A stretch of 64,000 nucleotides of DNA from an uncultured Parabacteroides sp. (GCA_937894065.1 CALCST010000025.1:124001-188000); one strand, 5' to 3'. Positions 26,518 through 36,912 are shown, counted from the stretch's first letter. Notes: generated from the letters alone by a model not told the origin. Program-made: numbers and translations.

Positions 26518-27363
26518 ATGAAAAGGAAAGTTGCAATACAAGGAATAGCAGGATCGTATCACGATATAGCAGCACGACAATATTTTGAAGGAGATGAAGT
26601 GGAAACAATTCCATGTAATACCTTCCGCGATGTGATTTCCACAATCAAGAAAGACCCGAAAATTTTAGGTCTGATGGCTATAGAAAATACAATTGCTGGA
26701 AGTCTTCTGCAAAATCACGAGCTGATAAGAGAAAGTGATTTCTCAATAATCGGTGAATACAAACTCAGAATATCTCACTCTCTAGTTGCTCTTCCGGGAA
26801 CAAAGATTAGTGATGTGACTGAAGTAAACTCTCACCCAATTGCCTTGATGCAATGTTCCGATTTTCTTGACACTATTCCACAGGCTAAGGTAGTTGAGAA
26901 AGAAGATACAGCAGGAAGCGCACAGTGGATTGCACAAAACAAGCTTAAAGGGCATGCCGCCATTTGCGGAAAGCTGGCTGCCGAAATCTACGGAATGGAG
27001 GTTTTGGCAGAAGGCATCGAAACAAACAAACGAAACTTTACACGTTTTCTGGCAATTGCCGACAGATGGACTGCCGACGAAATGCAGCGAAACACCGTTA
27101 AAAACAAAGCCTCTCTTGTATTTGCCCTGCCACACACTGCCGGAAGCCTTTCCAAAGTTCTGTCTGTTTTGTCATTTTATGATATGAATCTTTCAAAAAT
27201 CCAATCTTTGCCTATTATCGGAAGAGAATGGGAATATCTGTTCTATATCAACCTGACATTTTCAGACTATACAAGATACAGACAAGCATTGGACGCTATA
27301 CGTCCGTTAACAAAAGACTTAAAAATATTAGGAGAATATGCAGAAGGAAAACAAAGTATGTAA
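26518..27363 (+). CDS. pheA: Prephenate dehydratase
   Basis: This 281-residue enzyme turns prephenate into phenylpyruvate. It begins VAIQGIAGSYHDIAA, has MAIENTIAGSLLQNH, and the catalytic Thr-Arg-Phe in NKRNFTRFLAI. A C-terminal ACT domain (about residues 200-275, SLVFALPHTAGSLSKVLSVLSFYDMNLSKIQSLP) should bind phenylalanine for feedback inhibition. No chorismate mutase part is attached; that activity is on the DAHP synthase two genes on. Its 3' end overlaps the aminotransferase start by 26 bp. It is the first structural gene after the attenuator. Confidence 0.95.
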   Translation: MKRKVAIQGIAGSYHDIAARQYFEGDEVETIPCNTFRDVISTIKKDPKILGLMAIENTIAGSLLQNHELIRESDFSIIGEYKLRISHSLVALPGTKISDVTEVNSHPIALMQCSDFLDTIPQAKVVEKEDTAGSAQWIAQNKLKGHAAICGKLAAEIYGMEVLAEGIETNKRNFTRFLAIADRWTADEMQRNTVKNKASLVFALPHTAGSLSKVLSVLSFYDMNLSKIQSLPIIGREWEYLFYINLTFSDYTRYRQALDAIRPLTKDLKILGEYAEGKQSM

Positions 27364-28525
27364 CATAGTTCCGGCAGAACGCGTCAACAGCGTTCAGGAA
27401 TACTACTTCTCAAAGAAGCTTAAAGAAGTAGCCGAGATGAATGCAGCCGGAAAGAATGTGATTAATCTTGGTATCGGAAGTCCGGACATGCCGCCTTCTG
27501 AACAGACAATCGAAACTCTGTGTGAACATGCACGAAATGCCAACGAGCACGGCTATCAGCCTTATGTTGGTATTCCTGAACTGAGAAAAGGTTATGCAGA
27601 ATGGTACAAAACATGGTATAATGTTGATTTGGACCCAAAATCAGAAATCCAGCCGCTCATCGGTTCAAAGGAAGGTATTTTGCACATTTCTCTTGCTTTT
27701 CTTAATCCTGGAGATGGTGTTCTAGTTCCAAATCCTGGATATCCGACATACAGTTCTGTCAGCAAACTTGTCGGTGCAAATCTTATTAACTATGATTTGA
27801 AAGAAGACAACAACTGGCAGCCGGATTTCGAGGAATTGGAGAAAATGGACCTTTCGTCCGTAAAACTTATGTGGACCAATTATCCGAACATGCCTACCGG
27901 AGCAAATGCCAGCATGGAATTATATGCAAAACTGGTAGAGTTTGGAAAGAAACATAATATTATAATATGTAACGACAATCCGTATAGTTTTATTCTTAAT
28001 GACAATCCAATCAGTATCCTCAGTATTCCTGGTGCAAAAGAGATCTGTATTGAGATGAATTCAATGAGTAAGGCTCACAACATGCCGGGATGGAGAATGG
28101 CAATGCTTGCATCAAACTCTCAGTTCGTACAGTGGATTCTGAAAGTAAAGAGCAATATCGACTCAGGACAGTTCAAGCCAATGCAGTATGCAGCTGTTGA
28201 AGCTTTGTCTGCAAAGAAAGACTGGTATGACGGAATGAACAAAATCTACAGAAGCCGCCGTGCTCTTGCCGGTGAGATAATGAAAACCATAGGTTGTACA
28301 TACGACGAAAATCAGGTCGGAATGTTCCTGTGGGGAAAAATCCCAGCTGATGCTGCAGGCAGCGAAGCAGTTGCCGACAAAGTGCTTTATGAAGCAAATG
28401 TTTTCATCACTCCGGGATTCATATTCGGCAGCCGTGGCGAAAGATATATCAGAATTTCCCTGTGTTGCAAGAATGAAGCTCTGGCTGAAGCATTGGATAG
28501 AATTAAGAAAGTTATGGAAAAATGA
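27338..28525 (+). CDS. PLP-dependent aminotransferase, class I (aromatic operon)
   Basis: This 395-residue fold-type I aminotransferase has NLGIGSPDMPPSEQ at the start, NDNPYSFIL as the cofactor-contacting region, and NSMSKAHNMPGWRMAMLAS with the PLP lysine. The last arginine motif is RYIRISLCCK. It resembles the LL-diaminopimelate/aspartate aminotransferase branch. Position between pheA and the DAHP synthase argues that it makes phenylalanine and tyrosine from their keto acids, the last step of both pathways. Confidence 0.88.
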   Translation: MQKENKVCNIVPAERVNSVQEYYFSKKLKEVAEMNAAGKNVINLGIGSPDMPPSEQTIETLCEHARNANEHGYQPYVGIPELRKGYAEWYKTWYNVDLDPKSEIQPLIGSKEGILHISLAFLNPGDGVLVPNPGYPTYSSVSKLVGANLINYDLKEDNNWQPDFEELEKMDLSSVKLMWTNYPNMPTGANASMELYAKLVEFGKKHNIIICNDNPYSFILNDNPISILSIPGAKEICIEMNSMSKAHNMPGWRMAMLASNSQFVQWILKVKSNIDSGQFKPMQYAAVEALSAKKDWYDGMNKIYRSRRALAGEIMKTIGCTYDENQVGMFLWGKIPADAAGSEAVADKVLYEANVFITPGFIFGSRGERYIRISLCCKNEALAEALDRIKKVMEK

Positions 28526-28629
28526 GGAATTAAGAAGCCAAGGAGATAGAGATTCTTTCCTGTCACCTTGTCCACTTGTTAACTTCTCAGCTAACAAACA
28601 AAAACAAAGAACAAAAAAAACATACAAAT

Positions 28630-29706
28630 ATGGAAACAATGAACTTAGAATCAATTTTGCTTCCAGGCATTGATTCACATCGTCCTATAGTAATTGCCGG
28701 CCCATGTAGCGCCGAAAACGAAGAGCAGGTTATGACAACTGCCAAAGAATTGTCTTCAAAAGGAATTAAGATTTTCCGTGCCGGTATTTGGAAACCTCGT
28801 ACAAAACCGGGAGGATTCGAAGGAATAGGCGTTCAAGGCTTGAAATGGCTGAAACGTGTAAAAGAAGAAACTGGAATGTATGTTGCCACTGAGGTTGCCA
28901 ACAAAGACCATGTATTCGAAGCATTGAAAGCCGGAATTGATATTCTTTGGATTGGAGCCCGCACAACAGTTAACCCTTTTGCAGTACAGGAAATTGCTGA
29001 TGCTCTGAAAGGTGTTGATATTCCAGTATTGATTAAAAACCCGGTAAACCCAGACTTGGAATTGTGGATTGGCGCATTCCAGCGTCTTTACGGTGCAGGA
29101 ATCCGCAAACTTGGAGCAATTCACCGTGGTTTCAGTTCATACGACAAAAAGATTTACCGAAATCTTCCTTTATGGCATATTCCAATTGAATTGCGTCGCC
29201 GTATGCCTAATTTGCCTATTTTCTGCGACCCTAGCCATATTGGTGGAAAGCGTGAACTTGTTGCTCCTCTTTGCCAGCAGGCAATGGACTTGAGCTTCGA
29301 CGGACTGATTATCGAATCTCACTGCAATCCGGATTGCGCTTTGAGCGATGCAGCACAGCAAATCACTCCGGACGTTTTGGATTATGTTCTCAACTTGCTT
29401 GTAATACGTGAGTCAAACCAGACCACTGAAAACTTAAGTGCTCTACGCCGACAGATTGATGCAATCGACGAGCAGCTACTTGAACTTTTGGCTAAACGTA
29501 TGCGTATTTCAAAAGAAATCGGAACATACAAGAAAGAACATAATATGCCAATCCTTCAGTCTCCGCGCTACAGCGAAATCCTTGAAAATCGTTCAAGCAT
29601 GGGTGAACAAATGGATTTGAGTACTGAATTTGTAAAGAACATCTTGCGCGAAATTCACGAAGAATCTGTACGTCAGCAGATGATAATAATGAATAATGAT
29701 AAATAA
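28630..29706 (+). CDS. Bifunctional DAHP synthase / chorismate mutase
   Basis: The 358-residue protein has an N-terminal DAHP synthase of the KDO8P-synthase-like type (about residues 1-260; VIAGPCSAENEEQV, KPRTKPGGFEGIGVQGL, FCDPSHIGGKRELV). A C-terminal AroQ chorismate mutase follows (about 275-355; LSALRRQIDAIDEQLLELLAKRMRISKEIGTYK). It thus catalyses the first committed step of the shikimate pathway and the branch-point step. The start is the ATG at 28630; an earlier in-frame ATG at 28576 lies in a dispersed repeat and adds 18 unrelated residues. A chorismate mutase fused to this enzyme can give feedback control by prephenate. Confidence 0.94.
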   Translation: METMNLESILLPGIDSHRPIVIAGPCSAENEEQVMTTAKELSSKGIKIFRAGIWKPRTKPGGFEGIGVQGLKWLKRVKEETGMYVATEVANKDHVFEALKAGIDILWIGARTTVNPFAVQEIADALKGVDIPVLIKNPVNPDLELWIGAFQRLYGAGIRKLGAIHRGFSSYDKKIYRNLPLWHIPIELRRRMPNLPIFCDPSHIGGKRELVAPLCQQAMDLSFDGLIIESHCNPDCALSDAAQQITPDVLDYVLNLLVIRESNQTTENLSALRRQIDAIDEQLLELLAKRMRISKEIGTYKKEHNMPILQSPRYSEILENRSSMGEQMDLSTEFVKNILREIHEESVRQQMIIMNNDK

Positions 29707-29865
29707 TTTAAGTTCAGTTGACAAGGCTTCAGAGACAAGTTGACAAGGAATATTAATTGAATATTTACTCATTGTTTTTAATAAAAAGAGACATTAGTTC
29801 TAATGCCTTGTCAACTCGTCAACTATAAGTAAGTTTACGGAACTTAAAACAAAACATACTGAAAA

Positions 29866-30639
29866 ATGAAGATACTTATTTTAGGTGCAGGAAAAATGGG
29901 TTCTTTTTTCACAGACCTTCTTAGCTTCGAACACGAAGTTGCAGTCCTGGAAAAAGATCCGAAAAGAATGCGTTTTATCTACAACGCACTGCGCCTCAGC
30001 AATGAAGAGGAAATAGCAGAATTCAAACCGGAACTTGTCATAAATTGCGTCACATTGAATCACACAATTGACGCTTTCCGCTCAGTTTTGCCATATTTGC
30101 CTCCTTATTGTATTATCTCTGATATTGCATCTGTAAAGACTAATCTTAAGGAATTCTATGAAACATGCGGTTTCCCTTATGTTTCAACTCACCCGATGTT
30201 CGGACCAACATTTGCAAATCTGAGTAATCTTGAAAAAGAGAACACCATTATAATCTCTGAAGGAGACCATTTGGGTAAAATATTCTTCAAAGATTTATAT
30301 GGCAAACTACATCTACATATCTGCGAATATTCTTTTGAGGAGCACGACAAAGTTGTTGCTTATTCTCTAGGCATTCCATTTGCATCAACAATGGTTTTCG
30401 CTGCAACAATGAAGCATCAGGATGCACCGGGAACAACTTTCAAGCGCCACATGAAAATTGCCCGTGGTCTTCTCTCTGAAGATGATTATCTGCTGACTGA
30501 AATACTTTTCAATCCTCGTACTCCAAAACAAATCGAACGTATCCAAAATGAATTGGAGATTCTTCAGGAAATGATAAAGAATAAAGATTCAGAAGGCATA
30601 AAAGGATATCTTGCCAAAATAAGAAAAAATATTGAGTAA
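29866..30639 (+). CDS. tyrA: Prephenate dehydrogenase
   Basis: This 257-residue NAD-dependent enzyme forms 4-hydroxyphenylpyruvate from prephenate. It has the Rossmann opening ILILGAGKMGSFFTDLL, then CIISDIASVKTNLKEF, STHPMFGPTFANLS (substrate His and Pro-Met-Phe-Gly) and helical dimer segments. It is short, with no ACT or chorismate mutase domain. It is the last gene of the aromatic operon, about 160 bp after the DAHP synthase gene across a dispersed repeat rich in GTTGACAAGG. Confidence 0.9.
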   Translation: MKILILGAGKMGSFFTDLLSFEHEVAVLEKDPKRMRFIYNALRLSNEEEIAEFKPELVINCVTLNHTIDAFRSVLPYLPPYCIISDIASVKTNLKEFYETCGFPYVSTHPMFGPTFANLSNLEKENTIIISEGDHLGKIFFKDLYGKLHLHICEYSFEEHDKVVAYSLGIPFASTMVFAATMKHQDAPGTTFKRHMKIARGLLSEDDYLLTEILFNPRTPKQIERIQNELEILQEMIKNKDSEGIKGYLAKIRKNIE

Positions 30640-30830
30640 CATAGAGGAAGGAGACAAGGAGAAGAGTTGTTGAGTTAACGAGTTAACAAGTTGACAAGGC
30701 TACAGAATATAAGCATAATCTCCTTGACTCCTTAACTTCTAAACTACTTAACTCCTTTATTCCCCAATTCCTTCCCTCCCACACAATATTTCCCCTTCCC
30801 CTGCGTTATATAACAAAACAACGCATAATT

Positions 30831-31889
30831 ATGAAACAGTCATTCATTCTGCTGCTCACACTGATATTCTCAATATCAGCCTGGCAATTATATAACAAAA
30901 TCAATAAAGACACAGCCACAGAGAAACATAATGACGGAGTTCTGTCGGACATTGCCGAAGAAGTTGTAGCCATACCTTTGCAAACACCTTCGGGAATGGA
31001 GCCGATAAAATATGCACGTAACATAAACAAACAAGGCGACAATCTATTTCTTGTCAGCCGAAATACATTGTTCCTTTTCAACCGTAAAGGCGAATTCATC
31101 AGACAAATAACAAATCCCGACGAAATAAGCGTTGCCGGATATATGATAAATGAAGGTAAAAAAGAAATAATAGTCCTAGGCAACAAAGACGACATCCACT
31201 ACTACAACTTCAACGGCAAACTGCTTAAGAAAAAGAAACTGAAAAGTGACTTGCCTCAACAGAACGTGATGTCAGCAGTTCTCTATAACAACAGAATTTA
31301 TACTTCTGAAAGAAAACAAATAAAAGATTCAATATCAAGCTGCACAAAAATTGTTGACTGCGTTGTGGAATACGATACTTCATTCAATAAAATTGGCGAG
31401 AAAAAACTATGCGATGCAGAAAACGGCAGAAAACATATTGCACCGAACTATCACCGTGCAAATCTTATGGTAAACAAAGATTCCGGAATGATATATGCCT
31501 ATAAGGAAACGTCAGAAGCAGAAAGCCTGCTCCGTGACTCACTGTATATTTTCAATAACGACGGACACACAAAATCAGATGAAAATATCATCACCTCTTT
31601 TCCTGTGCAACTTGGAACAAGATATTGGATTTCATCTCTTACAAGCAACTCCTGTCCGGAGAAAAACAACACATTCTGCCTTGATATACAACACAACGAA
31701 GCATGGCAGATAAAAGACGGTTTCAAGGATGATTTCTTCCTGTCTGGCAGAGTTTCAAACCTTTGCCCTTCAGATATCTATTGCCATACTTATTCTTTCT
31801 TCAAAAGCGGAGATGCCTTGAAAGATTGCTTTCCGGAAAATGCAGAAAGCGACAATGCTGTGATATTTATTGTAAAAATGAAATCTTAA
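30831..31889 (+). CDS. Membrane-anchored beta-propeller-like protein
   Basis: This 352-residue protein has an N-terminal signal or anchor (MKQSFILLLTLIFSISAWQLY) and then repeated beta-strand units such as NLFLVSRNTLFLFNRKGEFIRQI and IHYYNFNGKLLKKKKL, typical of the six-bladed propeller proteins (DUF4934-like) common in Bacteroidetes. Four cysteines around SSCTKIVDCVVEYD and SNSCPEKNNTFCLD could form disulfides. It stands alone between dispersed repeats. No enzymatic motif was seen. Confidence 0.6.
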   Translation: MKQSFILLLTLIFSISAWQLYNKINKDTATEKHNDGVLSDIAEEVVAIPLQTPSGMEPIKYARNINKQGDNLFLVSRNTLFLFNRKGEFIRQITNPDEISVAGYMINEGKKEIIVLGNKDDIHYYNFNGKLLKKKKLKSDLPQQNVMSAVLYNNRIYTSERKQIKDSISSCTKIVDCVVEYDTSFNKIGEKKLCDAENGRKHIAPNYHRANLMVNKDSGMIYAYKETSEAESLLRDSLYIFNNDGHTKSDENIITSFPVQLGTRYWISSLTSNSCPEKNNTFCLDIQHNEAWQIKDGFKDDFFLSGRVSNLCPSDIYCHTYSFFKSGDALKDCFPENAESDNAVIFIVKMKS

Positions 31890-32005
31890 GTTTTTAGATT
31901 ATCTATATTGTCTATAATAAACATCTTGGGTATATCATAATACAAGACAAAAAGAATAAGCAAAGAACTCTAACAATAATAATATTATACCAACAAAATG
32001 AGAAA

Positions 32006-32041
32006 TTCCTGATTGACACTTAAAAAAATGTCAATCAGGAA
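32006..32041. terminator. Strong hairpin between convergent genes
   Basis: TTCCTGATTGACA (32006-32018) and TGTCAATCAGGAA (32029-32041) form a perfect 13-bp stem. T runs after it are modest on either strand, but its place between two convergent genes fits a two-way terminator. Confidence 0.7.
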
Positions 32042-32118
32042 GTCTAAAAAACTATTTTAGCAAATACACATTGATCAAATTCTATAAGTTATAAAATCTG
32101 ATAAAATTTAATAATTGA

Positions 32119-33216
32119 CTACTTCCAAATAACCTTATCAAATTCAGCCCAATGCTCGTCAGTCATATTGCCAGGCACAAACAGACAAACACCGGCAGCT
32201 CCGGCTTCCATTGAACCACGAACGGCTTCGCCTATCTCGCTTGGAATAAGTCCGTGTCCTTCCGGATCCTTGATATTTGCCTTATTCTTCCAGTCACGGC
32301 AAATAAACAAACCGCTGTAAACCGGCTTTTCACCATTTACCGATTCAACTTCTTCCTTTGTAACCTTTCCAACCCATGAAGCTGGTTCCAAATAGAAATC
32401 ATTATAATTCATAGGGAAAAATGCATCGATATTCCATTTGTTCCATTCCTGACGCACAAGCTTCATGGCGTATGACTTTGGACCAGGGAAAACAGCTGCA
32501 CTTACTTTCTTACCTTTTGCATGAACTGATTCCGCAATTTTATTAACCAGATTTGTTATAACATTATAACGGAAAGTTTTCCATTCCTCACATTTTGAAG
32601 GATCTTCAACAGATTTGATGTCGATACCTGTCTGTGCTTTGAAATCAGCAACGCATTTGTCGCAATAGCAATAATCGGCTGTCGGATATTCCTCGTTCAT
32701 CACCAATCCATATTTTTCCCACAATCCGCGGGCAAGAATCACATCCACATAACGTATGTAGTCAAGATGGATATAATCAACTTCCGGAACTTCTGCAACT
32801 TTTGTGTATTCTCCAACCAGATAATTTATTACATCATCATTGTTCGGACACATACATTTATAATATGGAACATAAGCCTGTACATTATATGCTGATTCGC
32901 CTTTACGGTTGACTGCATACCAAGTTGAATCAGCGTCACCCTTCAACATTGTTGGAATCCATGCATGATATTCAAGTCCGCATTCATGTGCCAACTTAGC
33001 TGCACGCTGCTGTTTTTCAAGATTGAAACCTACGTTATAGCAAATACCGTCCAAACCGTGAGATTTCCATTTTTCAAAATCTGCTTTGATACTTGTTTCT
33101 GTTGCATCGGCACCTTCGCCCTGCCAACCATAAACTCTGATTTTTTCTGATTTCTGTTCTGTACATGCAGTGATTCCCAAAAGCACTGCAGCTAGTGCGA
33201 TAAAGATTTTCTTCAT
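32119..33216 (-). CDS. Glycoside-hydrolase-like TIM-barrel lipoprotein (GHL/DUF4015-like)
   Basis: This 365-residue lipoprotein has a lipobox (LLGITACT) and a putative (beta/alpha)8 barrel: KSHGLDGICYNVGF, HAWIPTMLKG, DYIHLDYIRYVD, VSAAVFPGPKSY, DAFFPMNYNDFY. The HLDYIRYVD and FPMNYNDF segments are like those of putative glycosyl hydrolases of the GHL10/DUF4015 group. CYCDKC could be a small metal-binding or disulfide pair. The substrate is unknown. It is a single-gene unit. Confidence 0.7.
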   Translation of the reverse strand: MKKIFIALAAVLLGITACTEQKSEKIRVYGWQGEGADATETSIKADFEKWKSHGLDGICYNVGFNLEKQQRAAKLAHECGLEYHAWIPTMLKGDADSTWYAVNRKGESAYNVQAYVPYYKCMCPNNDDVINYLVGEYTKVAEVPEVDYIHLDYIRYVDVILARGLWEKYGLVMNEEYPTADYCYCDKCVADFKAQTGIDIKSVEDPSKCEEWKTFRYNVITNLVNKIAESVHAKGKKVSAAVFPGPKSYAMKLVRQEWNKWNIDAFFPMNYNDFYLEPASWVGKVTKEEVESVNGEKPVYSGLFICRDWKNKANIKDPEGHGLIPSEIGEAVRGSMEAGAAGVCLFVPGNMTDEHWAEFDKVIWK

Positions 33217-33254
33217 ATATAATTTATTATTTGTGTATGCAGTATTCAGATTTA

Positions 33255-33341
33255 TTCAAACACAAAGACACAGAGAACACGGATATGATATTTATATTCT
33301 CAATAAATAAAACTCCGTATTCTCTGTGTCAGAATTTGAAA
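33255..33341. repeat. Dispersed CACAGAG inverted repeat, copy 1
   Basis: TTCAAACACAAAGACACAGAG and a CTCTGTGTC...TTTGAA partner face each other over about 85 bp in the gap between gcvP and the GH-like gene. A related copy lies at 44032-44113 and a half copy (GAGACACGGATATC) near 58833. Confidence 0.8.
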
Positions 33342-33410
33342 CTATATCTCGATACAAGCCTTCTTCAAATCTTATGTTTTTCTCGGAAGGCAAATATAGC
33401 AATTATTATT

Positions 33411-36263
33411 TTACAAATCACATGTGCAAATAGTAGGTATCAGATTTCTGTCGCCATATGCATTATCTACACGAGCCACATTAATCCAGAACTTGCAATC
33501 ATGCAACCAGTCAAGCGGGAACGCAGCCTTGCTTCTAGGATATGAATGTTTCCATTCGTCAGCCATCACTTCATATTCAGGATGAGGAGCATTCTTCAAT
33601 ACATTATCCTGAGCATCAGCCTTGCCTTCTTCCACTTCCTTGATTTCATTCCAAATACATTCCATCACCTCAACAAAGCGATCCAATTCAGCCTTGCTTT
33701 CACTCTCTGTCGGTTCAACCATCAAAGTTCCGTGAACAGGGAAAGAAAGTGTCGGAGCATGATAACCGAAGTCCATCAATCGTTTTGCGATATCGCCTTC
33801 ATCAATACCGGAACGTTCCTTAACTGTGCGGCATTCAAGAATCAACTCATGACCTACTCTTCCTGTTGTTCCTGTATAGACAATACCATATGTATCCTTA
33901 AACTTAGCAGCAAGATAATTAGCATTCAAGATAGCAGTTTTGGTTGCCATCTCCAATCCTTCAGTACCAAGCATACGAATATAAGCATAAGTAATAGGAA
34001 GAATACCGGCACTGCCATAAGGAGCTGCAGATACAGTATTCTGATCACTACCCCAAAGAACAGGATGCTGAGGAAGGAACGGAACCAAGTGTTCAGCAAC
34101 GCAAATCGGACCAACACCAGGACCACCACCACCATGAGGCGAAGCGAATGTCTTGTGGAGATTCAAGTGGCAAACATCAGCTCCGATAGTTCCAGGATTT
34201 GTCAGACCAACCTGAGCATTCATATTAGCACCGTCCATATAAAGCTGTCCGCCGCAAGCATGAACAATATCGCACATTTCCTTGATATCAGCCTCAAAAA
34301 TACCATGAGTTGAAGGATAAGTAATCATGCTGGCAGCCAGATTATCCTTGTTAGCTTCTGCTTTAGCTCTGAAATCTTCAAGGTCGATATTACCCTTGTC
34401 ATCACATTTGACTGTAACAGTTGTAAAGCCACACTGAATAGCACTTGCCGGATTAGTTCCATGAGCTGAAGCCGGAAGAAGAACGATATTTCTGTGTCCC
34501 TGACCGATACTTTCCAAATAAGCACGAATAACTCTAAGTCCTGTATATTCACCAGCTGCACCGGAGTTAGGCTGCAAAGTACAACCTTTGAATCCTGTAA
34601 TCTCGCAAAGATATGATGACAGATTTTCAATCAGTTCAGTATATCCTTCAACCTGATCTTCCGGAGCATAAGGATGAATGTTCTGGAATTGAGCCAGGCT
34701 TAAAGGAAGCATTGAAGAAGCAGGATTCAGCTTCATAGTGCAAGAGCCCAATGAAATCATAGAATGAGCAAGAGACACATCACGACGTCCAAGATGAGTG
34801 ATATAACGCATCAACTCTGTTTCTGTATGATATTTCTTGAATGTATCCTGCTGTAAGAAAGATGAAGTACGACGGAATTTATCATCGAAATAAACAGCTT
34901 CAGGAACAGAATCCTTAAGCATATAATCTTTTCCAGCTGCACCGGAGAAAATATAAAGCAACACGCCCAGGTCTGTAGTCTGAGTTGTTTCGTCAAGGCT
35001 GACACCAACAAGTCCGCTGTCGAAATAACGAAGGTTAACCTTGCACTCCAACGCTATTTCACGTAAAGCACTTATTGACACATTAGAAGGAAGCTCAATT
35101 TTTAATGTGTCAAAATAATTTTCGTTCAATTGTTTATAGCCAAGTGATTCAAGTTCCTTAGCCAGGAATCCGGCATAAGAATGAATACGTCCGGCAATAT
35201 TCTTCAAACCTTCAGCACCATGATAAACAGCATAGAAACCTGCCATTGTAGCAAGCAAAGCCTGAGCAGTACAGATATTTGAAGTAGCTTTCTCACGTTT
35301 GATATGCTGCTCACGAGTCTGCAAAGCTAGTCTGTATGCCGGGTGTCCATAGGCATCTTTTGAAATACCGATAATTCGGCCCGGTATATTTCTCTTATAT
35401 TCATCCTTTGTTGCAAAATAAGCAGCAGACGGTCCGCCGTAGAACATAGGAATACCGAAGCGCTGGCTTGTACCAAACACAACATCAGCACCCCATTCTC
35501 CCGGAGGAGTCAGCAACACAAGGCTCATCAAATCAGCTGCAACAGCAACCTTTGTTCCATTTTCCTGAGCCTTTGCAACAAAGTCACGATAATCTTCAAT
35601 AGAACCATCAGCATTAGGATACTGCACAATAGCTCCGAAAATCTTATCATTCCACTGCAATTTTCTGTAATCACCAACCTGCAGTTTTATTCCCTGAGGA
35701 ATAGCTCTAGTCTTGATAACAGCCAATGTTGATTCATAGACTTTATCATCAACAAACAACACGTCAGCACCAGCTTTCACCTGATTACGAGAACGTGCAC
35801 CGAAGAACATAGTTGCAGCTTCGGCAGCAGCAGTTGCTTCGTCAAGCAATGAGCAGTTTGATAAAGGTAATCCTGTCAAGTCGCATATCATTGTCTGAAA
35901 GTTAAGCAAGGCTTCAAGTCGTCCTTGAGATACTTCAGCCTGATAAGGAGTGTATGATGTGTACCAAACCGGATTCTCAAACACATTTCTCTGTATAGGA
36001 GCCGGGCATACAGTATCATACCATCCCATTCCTATATAGGAAGTAAAAATTTCATTCTTCGAAGCCAGTTCATTGATATGTTCTGCAAACTCTCTCTCCG
36101 TCATCGGCTCCGGTAAATTAAGCGGATGCTGCAAACGGATATTAGACGGAATTGTCTGGTCAATCAACTCATCCAAAGAGTTCACACCAATGGTTTCCAA
36201 CATAACCGGAACATCTTCGGGAGAAATCCCAATGTGACGGTTAACAAATTTATTTGTGTCCAT
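33411..36263 (-). CDS. gcvP: Glycine dehydrogenase (decarboxylating), P-protein
   Basis: This 950-residue PLP enzyme of the glycine cleavage system decarboxylates glycine and passes aminomethyl to the H-protein. It is the long single-chain type: the first half contains YTPYQAEVSQGRLEALLNFQTMICDLTGLPLSN, the second half NLHKTFASPHGGGGPGVGPI with the PLP lysine and glycine-rich loop. The start is set at 36263 (MDTNKFVNRHIG); an upstream in-frame ATG at 36326 overlaps the next gene and adds 21 unrelated residues. The genes for the H and T proteins are not in the window. It is 11 bp after an MBL hydrolase gene. Confidence 0.96.
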   Translation of the reverse strand: MDTNKFVNRHIGISPEDVPVMLETIGVNSLDELIDQTIPSNIRLQHPLNLPEPMTEREFAEHINELASKNEIFTSYIGMGWYDTVCPAPIQRNVFENPVWYTSYTPYQAEVSQGRLEALLNFQTMICDLTGLPLSNCSLLDEATAAAEAATMFFGARSRNQVKAGADVLFVDDKVYESTLAVIKTRAIPQGIKLQVGDYRKLQWNDKIFGAIVQYPNADGSIEDYRDFVAKAQENGTKVAVAADLMSLVLLTPPGEWGADVVFGTSQRFGIPMFYGGPSAAYFATKDEYKRNIPGRIIGISKDAYGHPAYRLALQTREQHIKREKATSNICTAQALLATMAGFYAVYHGAEGLKNIAGRIHSYAGFLAKELESLGYKQLNENYFDTLKIELPSNVSISALREIALECKVNLRYFDSGLVGVSLDETTQTTDLGVLLYIFSGAAGKDYMLKDSVPEAVYFDDKFRRTSSFLQQDTFKKYHTETELMRYITHLGRRDVSLAHSMISLGSCTMKLNPASSMLPLSLAQFQNIHPYAPEDQVEGYTELIENLSSYLCEITGFKGCTLQPNSGAAGEYTGLRVIRAYLESIGQGHRNIVLLPASAHGTNPASAIQCGFTTVTVKCDDKGNIDLEDFRAKAEANKDNLAASMITYPSTHGIFEADIKEMCDIVHACGGQLYMDGANMNAQVGLTNPGTIGADVCHLNLHKTFASPHGGGGPGVGPICVAEHLVPFLPQHPVLWGSDQNTVSAAPYGSAGILPITYAYIRMLGTEGLEMATKTAILNANYLAAKFKDTYGIVYTGTTGRVGHELILECRTVKERSGIDEGDIAKRLMDFGYHAPTLSFPVHGTLMVEPTESESKAELDRFVEVMECIWNEIKEVEEGKADAQDNVLKNAPHPEYEVMADEWKHSYPRSKAAFPLDWLHDCKFWINVARVDNAYGDRNLIPTICTCDL

Positions 36264-36273
36264 AGTCTTAATA

Positions 36274-36912
36274 TTAAATATAAGGATTAAATTCTTTTTC
36301 ATTCTTAACTGTGGTTGCCGGTCCATGTCCCGGGAAAACTTTTGTATCGTCGGGCAAAGTCATTATCCTTTTTCTCAACGACGAAACCAATGTATTCTGA
36401 TTTCCTCCCCACAAGTCTGTTCTGCCAATACTTCCGGCAAACAAAGAGTCACCAACAATCACAAAATTATCAGCTACTGAATAGAAAGCTATACCTCCGG
36501 GTGTATGCCCCGGCAAAGCTATAACTTCCAGTTCCGAATTTCCGAAAACAATCTTGTCTCCATCCTTAAGATATCCTTTCAGCGGAACGCCTTTCACTGC
36601 CACAGGAAGTCCGAATGCACGGCTCTGTTCCTCAGCCGAAGGCAAAACAATCTCATCCGCCTCATTAGCTTCAGGACTAATTCCATATGTAGAATATATA
36701 TATTCATTACCGAATATATGATCCAAATGCAAATGAGTGCAAAGATTACGTTTCAAAACAAGATTATTCTGCTCTATAAAGCGGCTTACACGCTGTTTCT
36801 CGGCATCTCTCAGACAACCACAGTCAATAATCACCGCTTCTTTAGTCTCGTCAAACAATACATATGTATTCTCCGAGAAATAATTCACTTCAAATCTTTC
36901 AATATTAATCAT
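36274..36912 (-). CDS. MBL-fold metal-dependent hydrolase (glyoxalase II-like)
   Basis: This 212-residue enzyme has the metallo-beta-lactamase-fold metal motif THLHLDHIFG (HxHxDH), LPGHTPGG, VIVGDSLFAG and FPGHGPATT. Such proteins include hydroxyacylglutathione hydrolase-like thioesterases. The substrate is not known. Its start overlaps the rsmG stop by 4 bp and its end is 11 bp from gcvP, so rsmG, this gene and gcvP form an operon. Confidence 0.85.
   Translation of the reverse strand: MINIERFEVNYFSENTYVLFDETKEAVIIDCGCLRDAEKQRVSRFIEQNNLVLKRNLCTHLHLDHIFGNEYIYSTYGISPEANEADEIVLPSAEEQSRAFGLPVAVKGVPLKGYLKDGDKIVFGNSELEVIALPGHTPGGIAFYSVADNFVIVGDSLFAGSIGRTDLWGGNQNTLVSSLRKRIMTLPDDTKVFPGHGPATTVKNEKEFNPYI

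Noticed and set aside
33546..34313. Plus-strand open frame of 255 codons
   Set aside because: Antisense to gcvP and rich in Ser, Ile and His without any domain pattern.
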